From positions 33,357,122 through 33,421,121 of the forward strand of contig NC_045129.1 of assembly GCF_007655135.1 (NCBI RefSeq): a DNA stretch of 64,000 nt, given 5' to 3'. Under the pieces are notes generated by a model. The model worked only from the letters and a program-made list of their open reading frames with translations. It made no database searches and was not told the origin of the DNA. This document shows positions 15,498-25,054 of the stretch, piece by piece. This DNA is from Punica granatum. Taxonomy: Eukaryota > Streptophyta > Magnoliopsida > Myrtales > Lythraceae. Position 1 is the stretch's first letter, and every line of letters starts with the position of its first letter. The translations under genes were made by a program, and so were the position numbers.

Positions 15498-17010
15498 ATG
15501 GTGCAGTACAATTTTAAGAAGATCACCGTGGTCCCCATTGGGAAAGACTCCGTCGATATTATCCTCTCTCGCCCCCAGAGGCAGACTACTGCCGTCGTTC
15601 ATAAGGGATATGCTTGTCGGTTCTACTTCTACATGCATAAGGTCAAGTTCACTCAGCGGAATTTTCGACAAGAAGCTGGCTACCTTCGTCATTGAGTTCC
15701 CTAGCCTGGACGACATCCGTCCTTTCTACGGTGACCTCCTTCATGTGCTGTATAAAAAGGATCACTACGAACTTGCTCTTGGAAAAGTTAATACCGCAAG
15801 GAACCTTATTACCGAGATTGCCAAAGACTATATGAAACTGCTGAATTATGGTGATTCTGTGTATAGGTGCAAGTCCCTGAAAGTCGCAGCTCTTGGAGGG
15901 TATATCGGAGGAAGATATGAGGTTGGTTGCGGAAATGAAGGCTGAAGCCATGAAAACTGTCTTGGGTAAGGATGGAGCGCTCACAAATGATGAGGGGGTC
16001 CTCCTCACCATGAGCCCCTTGACAGAGGTGAAGAATGCAGCCTGGGAAAAAGGTTGTTGAATCGAAGGGTTGAAATAAAGATGAAATCCAAGAAGATCAA
16101 CGACTGTCCGAATCGGTTTCACATTGAGATACCAAAGTCACGTGAAGAGAAGGAGAGGCAGCCTTGAATTCCTCAAGCTGTCTTGGAAGCTAGATCCGAG
16201 GAAGCAGCAGAGAAGGAATAGAGGGAGACCGAGAAGGACTTAGAGAACGAGAATCGTGGTGCCGATGTATAGTCTGCTGGTCTGAAGAAGCGGTGTACCC
16301 TGGCGAATGATGAGCGGAAGGAGGATATTATGCCTGAGATTCTCGATGGGCATATCATAGCTGACTTCATTGATCCTGACATTCTCCGTTGAGGCTGGAA
16401 GAGCTGAAAAGGTAAGAAGAAGGGCTGAGGCAGGCGGAGGAGGAAGATGATGATTTTGAGATGGATGGGAAGGAATTGACAACAAAGGAGCGAGAAGCAC
16501 TGGCTGAGATTTGAAAGAAGAAGAGCACTCATGCAGAAGCACGGGATCAAGAAGAGTGTAGCTGAAAGCAGGCTCGTTGTACCAAAGAAGTTCGACAAGA
16601 ACAAGGAGTTCACAACAGAGAAAATGGGAAGACAGCTCTCTGCTTTGGGACTCGATCGCAGCCGGCAGTAGGCCTCTCTCTGGGAACGGGCATAAGAGGG
16701 AGAGGTCCCCTGCCAATGATGGTGGTGATGCTGTAGATGTAGATATGAAAACACCCAGCAAGAAGCTGCGCGAGGTCCAGGTCTTTGGCTCGGTTAGGTC
16801 AAGGTTGAGCCCACCAAGTGAAGTCGCCCCAGGAGAGGGCTTCAAGGGCTCCTGCTCAGGAGATCAAGGCAATCAAACTTGGCAACATATTCATCAAGAA
16901 TAGGAACAAGGATGCACGCTGGGGAGAGGCTGACAGGGTCGTCCCATTTCTCAAGCCTAAGCACTTAATTCTCTGGGAAGCGCTCCATTAGGAAAAACCA
17001 GAGACGTTAG
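15498..17010 (+). pseudogene. NOG1-type nucleolar GTPase pseudogene, GTPase core deleted
   Basis: Relic of nucleolar GTP-binding protein 1, a factor of 60S ribosome assembly. The N-terminus (MVQYNFKKITVVP...DIILSR) is read from 15498, then a frameshift near 15640-15665 moves to the frame giving FYGDLLHVLYKKDHY and YRCKSLKVAALG. At about 15895 the sequence jumps to MRLVAEMKAEAMKT, a segment that in NOG1 lies after the GTP-binding domain. All G motifs (P-loop, DxxG, NKxD) are therefore missing, about 200 codons. Downstream pieces match the family tail (MPEILDG...ADFIDPDI, GRQLSALGLD, TPSKKLR, KRSIRKNQRR, TAG at 17008) but are scattered over several frames with internal stops. The protein cannot be made intact or bind GTP. 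Confidence 0.9.
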
Positions 17011-18203
17011 AGCATTACAGGGACAATTTTTATTTGAACCTCAACCTCTGAATTTCTATACAGTCGGTAAGTTCTTCGAGATGCTGAATCATTAAGGTTC
17101 GTATAATCTGGTCACAATGTCACGGTTGTTAAGTCGTGTGAATCAATTCTTGTAACTGTCTTTTTCAGGGAAAGGTGCGCGGTGATTAATTCATATGGAG
17201 TATGGTGCTCTTTGACGGGAGATACATGGCTGTAGCTTCAAATGAGGCTGGGAATGCATTTTTTTTTTTATTTGCGAAATCATGTTTATTGGTTTCAGAT
17301 TGGCTGAATATGATCTTGTTCAGTGTTCTGGCAGTTTCGATAGCAGTGTTGTTTATCTTGTTTCTGTTTTATGATCTGGGAGCCACTTTGGTCCATTTAA
17401 GGAGATAAAGTCCTCTCTATGAGGATATAGTTCATCTGACTAGCTACTGTACTCGGCACAATGCAGATCCTTACTTATTGGTTTTTTGGGGAATTTTAAA
17501 GGTTCATTCATTGGAGTATGAGTCTCGTAATGTCTTCGATGGAAACCTCTACCGGCCACATAATACTTGGTTGTCCCAATACTTCAGTTCGTGATCCTTT
17601 TCTTGAGCTGATTCTGGGCAAGTTCGACTTTTCCATGATGCATGGATCAGCCCCATGATTCGTGTTTCTAGCCCCTGACATGGCCGTCCAGGACGACTGA
17701 GATTTACGACAAATCTCGAGTCGCCACATTGAAGACAGCCATATGTGCAATAACAGTTCATCATCAATATCTCAGGGGAAGAAGATTCTCCTGGCTTTTC
17801 TAATCTTTTTCATTATGACATTGCAAAACTTTCTCAGGGCATCTTTTCTACTTTTGGATATGGGTGTTTGTATCCATCCATGTTTGTAAAAATGGATGAA
17901 TTTTGATAGGGAAAATCACCCAAGCCAAAGTGAGAAAAAAGGAAGAATGATGGAATGGATGGGGGGAAGAGCAATGATATGATAGTAATAATAACAAGAA
18001 TAGTTATTATAATGATAAATCGAAGAAAGAGCTAATGTTCTGAGAAAGAGACACACATAACATAAAGATTCATATGGGCAGCTGTCGAATGTCCATTCAT
18101 CATCATCTCAACTTTAACTTTCTATGTGTCCCAATTTTCATTTTTCTGCATGTGATTTTGCTTCTAGAAATCAAAGATAGGACAAAAGAGAGCCTTCGCT
18201 ACC
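17011..18203. other. 3' flank of the NOG1 relic, no gene seen
   Basis: A possible 3'-UTR intron with GTAAGT at 17067 and a T-rich CAG acceptor at 17166-17168 follows the relic. The minus strand at 17550-17730 has a short Cys- and Trp-containing open frame that I do not recognise. The rest is AT-rich. Confidence 0.4.
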
Positions 18204-18436
18204 TGTTGGGAAGTATTGTGTAAGGACAAAATCATTATCAGATCCTCCCTAATAGACCAAAGCATGGGTTTAATTAACCTTATAGGCTAGATAATTATTG
18301 TATAGTTCATCATTTATTACTTAGAAATGATATCTATAGTATAAAAGAGGGTTTGGAATTAATCCGTAGCATTTGGTTGATGAATGTTACTCTTGTTTCA
18401 AGCTATTCCTTGCGATTTGAAGAAATATTAACAACA
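18204..18436 (+). mobile_element. Possible solo LTR, copia-like
   Basis: Begins TGTTGGGAAG and ends in ATTAACAACA, the TGTT...AACA form of copia LTRs. A TATAAAAGAGG box lies at 18340-18350, and the following GATGAATGTTACTCTTGTTTC stretch resembles an LTR R region. No 5-bp target duplication, primer-binding site or internal domain is visible, so the call rests on form alone. Confidence 0.4.
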
Positions 18437-19700
18437 GGTTGAAGGGGCCAACTATATTCCGTTTTCTGCTGCAAACAGTACAACACATCGACTGCACCTC
18501 GACTATGGATCCAACCCACTAGTTGTCTCGTGACCACCAGACTCAACTCTTCAGATCCGTCTAGCTAACCCAGCCTCCCACCTCAGTCGTGTTCGACTGA
18601 TCTCTCTTATAAACACCCCTAGATTCTCTTCCCACATGAGAAAAGATTCTAATTTAAGCTTTACATTTAAGAGTGCAAGGGACGCTGATCGTCGACGCTG
18701 GCACCTCAACGTCATCGGGGGGGTAAGCTAGGCCAGATAGTTTCTTATGAGGACATGTCAGGGCAAAGGGAATGTCCGATAATTGGCATATTGCGTTCCA
18801 CCTACCTTATCGTACTTATAATTCCACATTTTTTTTTCGTTATATTGATTAATTTAAATCAAGAGATTTCCTGTCATTTTCTTTTGCATTGATCCCATGT
18901 GTTCCATGCAAATATTGAGATAACCAGTTTGCAAATATGAATGACAGAATCGTGGAATTAAATTTCTTTGTTGAGGGGGCCAGGGGAGAGAAAATTTCAT
19001 ATTAGTCAATGATTTTGATCTACGCACATCCCATCAAACAACCATTTGTTCATCTTTTCCTCATGGCAGTGATATCCTGCAGGGTTACTTCTAAATGAAA
19101 TAATGTCATAGAAAAAGAAAACCTTGCCAATATATATATATTTGTTCTTTATCCATTACTTGAACTTCAATCCATTAATTTAAATCTCAGTAGTAATAAA
19201 TTAAATCCCATCTCTCTTGCTTGTAGTTTACATAAATGAAGAGATGCATGGCACCCACGGCACTCATAGTCGATCTCACATATATTTTGCCACATATATA
19301 TTTGTAATGAATTCATCCACACAATTCTCTCTATAGAAACTATATATATTTTCCGATATGCTATATGGCCCGAGAGGGGATTGATATCAATCGGTCCAAT
19401 GATCCATAGCAATACTATCTTCAAATGTAGATTATGTACTATATCATGTACAGGCTCTTCTATCAGTATATTGCTGACAAAATAATTTACATCAAATCAT
19501 GAGAAATTTATGTAAGTTACATCAAGTCGTCCTTTATGTAGTGGATCAATATAATATATATACCCATGCTTATATGTATCGATGAAAAACTAAAACTAAC
19601 AACATTCATAGAGGCCAGCTAGAAACTCCACCACGGATTCATATTCTATGGAGGCATAATATCCATTAACCCACATTTATTGTGTACTTTCATTGGACTA
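18437..19700. other. Intergenic, no gene seen
   Basis: 18470-18740 is GC-balanced, with a TATAAAC box near 18610, and could belong to another degraded LTR. The remainder is AT-rich. Confidence 0.35.
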
Positions 19701-19737
19701 TGTCTAGTGTGTATTATACGTACACAAACACACATAT

Positions 19738-19803
19738 ATGTATATGTATATATATATAACTTGTGTTTTTGTGTTTGTATGTGTGTGTGAGAGAGAGAGG
19801 GGG
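19738..19803. repeat. TA/TG and GA simple repeats upstream of the MYB gene
   Basis: Alternating TA and TG tracts followed by a short (GA)n and G run. Confidence 0.7.
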
Positions 19804-19908
19804 GGTAAGATTATGTGAATTGGAAGCAAAAATCTTGGCTTGGTTAGAAAACAAACTCCCTATATTTTCACCCTCCCTATCATACAAGACCCACCCATGA
19901 TGATTAAC

Positions 19909-19927
19909 TATCTTGGGAGTGAAGAAA
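19909..19927 (+). promoter_or_regulatory. Match to secondary-wall NAC binding element (SNBE)
   Basis: The 19 bases fit every position of the published SNBE consensus, (T/A)NN(C/T)(T/C/G)T-N7-A(A/C)GN(A/C/T)(A/T), and lie about 440 bp upstream of the MYB46/83-like start codon. In Arabidopsis, secondary-wall NAC factors activate MYB46 and MYB83 through such sites. The consensus is loose and a chance match every 1-2 kb per strand is expected. Confidence 0.4.
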
Positions 19928-20257
19928 AATGCATAAAAAAACAAAAAACCACACATCTACACACACCCCCAAAAAAAAAAAGGAAAACCAAAAAGCAATG
20001 GAAGCCATTGCATTGCATTGCCTCCTTGTCCTTGGAGTCAAACGCAAGAACAGCATTAAAAACAATATATATGCCTCTCTCTTTCTTTCTTGTCCCTCTC
20101 CAAACCGTTTGTCTACTCAGACACCTTAACCACTCTCTCTCTCTTCCCTATGTTCTACGCAAAAACCCCACGACCCATGATGATGGGCTCCATCCATATT
20201 CATTGAAGCACTCCATATATCTATATATATATTTGTATATATAAACATATATATAAA

Positions 20258-20264
20258 AACCTAC
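20258..20264 (+). promoter_or_regulatory. SMRE-like heptamer ACCTACT in the MYB leader
   Basis: Matches ACC(A/T)A(A/C)(T/C), the site reported for MYB46/MYB83, about 105 bp before the chosen start codon. A heptamer this degenerate is frequent by chance; self-regulation is only a possibility. Confidence 0.25.
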
Positions 20265-20369
20265 TTGAATGACAAGAGAAGATACCACAAGCCTTTTGCC
20301 CTCCTCCTCCTCCTTCTTCCTCTGACCACTCAGGCCCAAGTGGATCAATCAATTACCACCACAGCGGCC

Positions 20370-22280
20370 ATGAGAAAGCCCGAGAAAAAGAACGGCGGCG
20401 GCAATGGCAAGAACGGTGATGTCAAGCTTAGGAAGGGCCTGTGGTCCCCCGAGGAAGACGAGAAGCTCATGCGGTACATGCTCAGCAATGGGCAGGGATG
20501 TTGGAGCGACGTGGCGAGGAACGCTGGGCTGCAGCGGTGTGGGAAGAGCTGCCGGCTCCGGTGGATAAACTACCTCCGGCCCGACCTCAAGAGAGGCGCC
20601 TTCTCTCCCCAGGAGGAGGAGCTCATCATCCACCTCCATTCGCTTCTCGGAAACAGGTCCTTTTCTTTAACCTTAACTATATCTAACTATAAAACAATTG
20701 TCGATACGTTACTAAGAAGTTCGAATTAATGGATCGTCTCCTTATAAGTAATGCGATAAACCTCAGCACTTTCCCATTTTGATTTCCGCCTTTTGTTTAT
20801 CAATGACGGTGCATGTTTATGCCTGTATGCTAGGCAATATTCAATAAATCCTCTATGTTTGGTGTATATGTTCTTGCCTCAATGCGTCCTTTTAGGCATA
20901 TGACAATGTCAATCGGACTATTTGGTATGCTTTTGCTTTTCCATTATAAAAAAGAGGTGTATGGATTTAGTGTAAAAAAATAGAAAGCTAAATAGAGGGA
21001 TATAAACAATCCCAAGTGATGGCATATGTCACTACACTATACCATTTTTTATCGGTATTTAAAAGATAAGATAGGATATTCACCCACTTATATAACTCAA
21101 AATTGTCAACAAATTATTGAGTGAAAAACCCTTTTAGAACCTTTCTCACTGTTACTTGAGTATATCTATTGTAGACAAACATATACTTGAAGGAAGAAAA
21201 AGAAATTGATTGAATTTTTAACGAAGTTGTGCTAACATAAATTACTCTTACTCGTCATATCATTGAAAACTATTTCTCTAATTTCATTAACAAAACCTTC
21301 ACATATGCCTCATAAATCTAGTTTCCATCATCAACTTTTCCTGATAGAATCCTTATTATATACACGTGTGTGTGTTAATTTTTAAATAATTGTCGCCCTA
21401 TATAGGGAAAGAAATAATTGTACTATATTACTTATAGTAAGGGTTAACTAGTCCTCATGCATTGCTTAGCGGAGAAAAAATGAAATAAAAAATTCATTCA
21501 TAAACAAGTACATTGAATAAACATATTTAGTAAGCATCTCGTATTTAGGGTCAAGCCGACAGAAGAATTAGTCTCAGTCCGTAGACTAACGATTGTGATC
21601 TCTACCGTGAAGGAAAAAAAAAAATAGTCCATGCCAAAAAATGAAGTTTGTTGACCTTTCCTTTTCTTTCTTTGTTTCTTCTTCGCAGGTGGTCTCAAAT
21701 AGCTGCCCGCTTACCAGGACGTACAGATAATGAAATAAAAAATTTCTGGAACTCGACCATCAAAAAACGGCTCCGGACTTCTTCGTCTGAGCCAAAAGAA
21801 GTGATGGAAGCTGGTGGAGGACTCATCTTCTTGCAGGAGCAAGGCATTAATCACAGCATGCCTCTCATGTACATGGAATCCCTGTTGTCTTCTTCGTCCT
21901 CCTCGACTTCTTCTCTGCAACACATCGACGGCCCCAACTATCAGATGGTCCTCGATCCGAAGTTAGAAATCCCCTTTATGGCACAAGCAGCTGGCAACTT
22001 CGAAGGGATTGAAAGGGACCAACTATTTGTTCCTCTTCCTCAGCTAGAGAGTACCATAAACAGTTTCATCGAAGAAAACGCCAAGGCCGAGAATACGACC
22101 TCCGACAGCAACATTAGCAGTGACAACGTCCTTTTCAACAACATCAACAGCTTCAGTGTAACAGACAACTTGAACAACTACGTCGGAAATCCGGAGGAGA
22201 CAAAAACAGTAGGCGAATGGGACCTCGAGGAGTTACTGAAAGACGTTTCCAACTTTCCCAGCTTCATCGATTTCCAATGA
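20370..22280 (+). CDS. MYB83: R2R3-MYB transcription factor, MYB46/MYB83 type
   Basis: Nuclear activator at the head of the secondary cell-wall programme in the MYB46/MYB83 clade. Exons 20370-20656 and 21689-22280 join in phase inside codon 96 (AG/G, Arg of GNRW), giving 292 residues. R2 spans about 22-73 ([10 protein letters not shown]...[26 protein letters not shown]) and R3 about 76-124 ([12 protein letters not shown]...[21 protein letters not shown]). The start is placed at MRKPE because that N-terminus is shared by MYB46 and MYB83; an in-frame ATG at 20265 would add 35 residues with a hydrophobic stretch and is probably untranslated. The C-terminus, WDLEELL...FPSFIDFQ, resembles the end of MYB83. 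Only the intron in R3 is present; the R2 intron common in other R2R3-MYBs is absent. Clade is firm, MYB83 over MYB46 is an inference. Confidence 0.9.
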
Positions 22281-23731
22281 GCTCTAGACGACAAATCATT
22301 TTCCTCCTTGCAAATACGTTTTCAACCTTCTGGGTTTTTCTTAACACGTTCGATGAAAACTTTTACGTGTTTTTAAACAGTCCTACACATAAAATTTCGA
22401 ACTTAAAACTATAACTCTGTTCAACTAACCCCTTCTTTCCAAAAATTGCATATACATACAAACACTAGTAACCTTTCCCTTTCTAGCCCTTCTCCATATG
22501 TCTAGCTCACCCCGATAGCATTTTTACGTTTTCGATCGCTTCTTCTATTGACAATCCGAAAGCTTCAATAATGGTCTCTTGAAAAGGAAATGTGCATGCA
22601 CATATTGAATAAGATCAGGTACATATGTTGGTCTTCCATTGTATACGACACAGACTATGTACGTAGTTAGAATTTGGCGGGGAAAAAGATTGTGTTTGTT
22701 GTTGGGAACGCATATGTTATGTTAAATGTAGTGATTACTCGGAATTAGACAGAAGTAGAATAATGGAGTTGTACGTAAGACATTGAAAAGTTGTAAGCGA
22801 TGTATCAATTCGAGGAAACATATTATAAAATCTCTCCTATCTCTTTCTCTCCCCCATGGTTCTTTGCGTATATCTATCAATGATTTAGACAAAGATTTTT
22901 CTATATGGTACCCAGCCGGCTAAAAATAGTGGTCATGTGGAACAACTTCAGCCACGTAATTCAAACCCCTGTATCTGACGAAAATTCTATGGTGGAATCA
23001 TTAGAAGTGATGGTAGAACTATAAACAAATATATGTATTACTAAAAATGTAAGTAAAATTCCTTCAAATTCTATATAATTTACTGACAGTATAAGTAAAA
23101 ATTATCCAACATCCACGTAATTTACTTGAATCATAAGTAATTTTTTTTTTCGGTTGGAAAATCATAACTAATATATTAAGAATATACGTAATATATTCCA
23201 ATTAATTTTCTTAATATATGCGTAATTTACTCAAAATACGAATAATTTACTTAATTAATAATGAGCTACTTTTTTTCGATAGATAAAATGAACTATACTA
23301 CAATTTTAGATAATTTACCTTAATTTTACCCTGAAAGAAAATAATTTATTTATTGCATGTATTGTATAATCATTTTAAAGTGATTGCACTTTAAACATTT
23401 TCTGGATTGACTTGCGAAGAAATACTGTAGGATTAAATAAGAGACCCCATGAGTCTTCTAACCGGATCGTGTAATGAGGAAATAAAAGAGTACATAAATC
23501 CGTGGATGTATATTATAAACCCAATCCTCTTAATTGAAGACGAGTGCATATCCTAATGAATCTTCCTTATATTTTTCTTCATCTTGAATTGAATTTGTCC
23601 CTGGAAAAAGGACTTTGGTGGAACTCATTAATTGTTTCTTCCAAATGGGGTTAGATCAATCAGTTGAGCTGTCCACTTCCGAGCATAGTTATCGAACAGA
23701 TTTTGGTCATCTTGCTTCTCATTGCAACGCA

Positions 23732-23762
<31 letters not shown>

Positions 23763-24779
23763 GGTTTCTTTTCTTTTTTTCTTTTTAATTATTTATTTTG
23801 TTAGTTACCACTGAATTAGGTTAACTTCAGTCAGTGCAGTACTAATTGTTATCGATCAGGCGAAAAATGGCCATTTCTAATTAATTGATCAATTAATAAA
23901 GAGGAAAACCTGCAAGATATTATTATTATGTTCATATAATTATCCGAGAAGGGCTTCCTTATGTCAAGCTTCCCGTATCACGATGGACCATTTGTGTAGA
24001 ACTTGGAGCACGGAAAGTGAAAATACGAGTAAATATTAGAAATTATAGGTATTTTCTTTCTTATTACAACTCAAACGTTAGAATAGATTTAGAACAGACT
24101 AATTTTCTATGCAAGTAATTCTAAAATGGTGTATAGGAGATACATACTACCTAGTGAACTGTGACACGTACCACTAGTCATCAAATAAGTGCATTAGCTA
24201 ATGATACCCCATTACGACGAGACCAGACTTGATTTACATCTATCAGTCGATGATACCCTCCATGGATGGCTAGGTCCAAATACACGACATAATTAAGCGA
24301 TCTTTATCCGATTTTGTAATGTGTGTGCTCAATGTGTATCCATCTATACCTGGAATAGGACAAGGTAAAAGCTTATATTGATTGAGGCAAGATCTTGAGA
24401 GAGATTTGAAGTAAGATCACATTGTCCTTATATAAACCGATTTTTTTCCTCTAATGCTAAGGGAAACACTTTGCTTGATCAATTGAGATATTTTGGACTG
24501 TTTATATATTTAATTCATAGATACATGCAAGTCAATTGTCACCATGACGTTAATGCCTTCTTCTTAAAGGGAATAATCATGTGGAAGACATATAATGCTC
24601 CATGAGAAAGGTCCAGATCAATAGATAAGAATAAATAAATTAATCTACATGTAACTTCCATAAAATGGAATATCTATTAACAAGAAAGAAGCAAAGCAAG
24701 AGTTGAACTTTGACGAATCAAAACAATAAAAAAGATTAAAAATAAAAAGGATACATATATTTGAGGAAAAAGTAAATTG
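22281..24779. other. Intergenic, no gene seen
   Basis: AT-rich DNA. Repeated short GTAATTTACT-like motifs occur at 23030-23340. An (AT)n microsatellite lies at 23730-23760. No protein, RNA gene or clear transposon terminus was found. Confidence 0.5.
23730..23760. repeat. (AT)n microsatellite
   Basis: Uninterrupted TA alternation of about 28 bases. Confidence 0.85.
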
Positions 24780-24861
24780 CGTCGCCTGAGAGATTCGAAC
24801 TCTCGCGGGGAAACCCCATGTACTTAGCAGGCACACGCCTTAACCACTCGGCCAAAGCGAC
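24780..24861 (-). tRNA. tRNA-Ser (anticodon GCT)
   Basis: The reverse complement is an 82-nt class II tRNA. Acceptor GTCGCTT pairs with AGGCGAC, the D-arm has GGCCGAGTGGTTAAGGC, the anticodon stem TGTGC/GTACA encloses CTGCTAA, a long variable arm follows, and the B-box is AGTTCGAATCT. It ends about 190 bp before the PPR start codon and is divergent from it. Confidence 0.95.
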
Positions 24862-25054
24862 ACTTGTTGCTTGTAAGGGACCAACAAAATATATTAACAG
24901 AGAACCGGCCCATTAGTAGGCCCATGACAGCCGAACTCAGACTGCTAATGAGCCGTCGAAGGAACGGTTGGGGCCCAGAGGCGGCGGCACAGTAACTCGA
25001 AAGTGTTTAACGGTCAAATAACTGTCTTGATTTGCCTGCCGCCATTGCATTCCA

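Noticed and set aside
16173..16845. Two minus-strand frames of about 200 codons
   Set aside because: They run antisense to the NOG1 relic and have no domain; the plus strand carries the homology.
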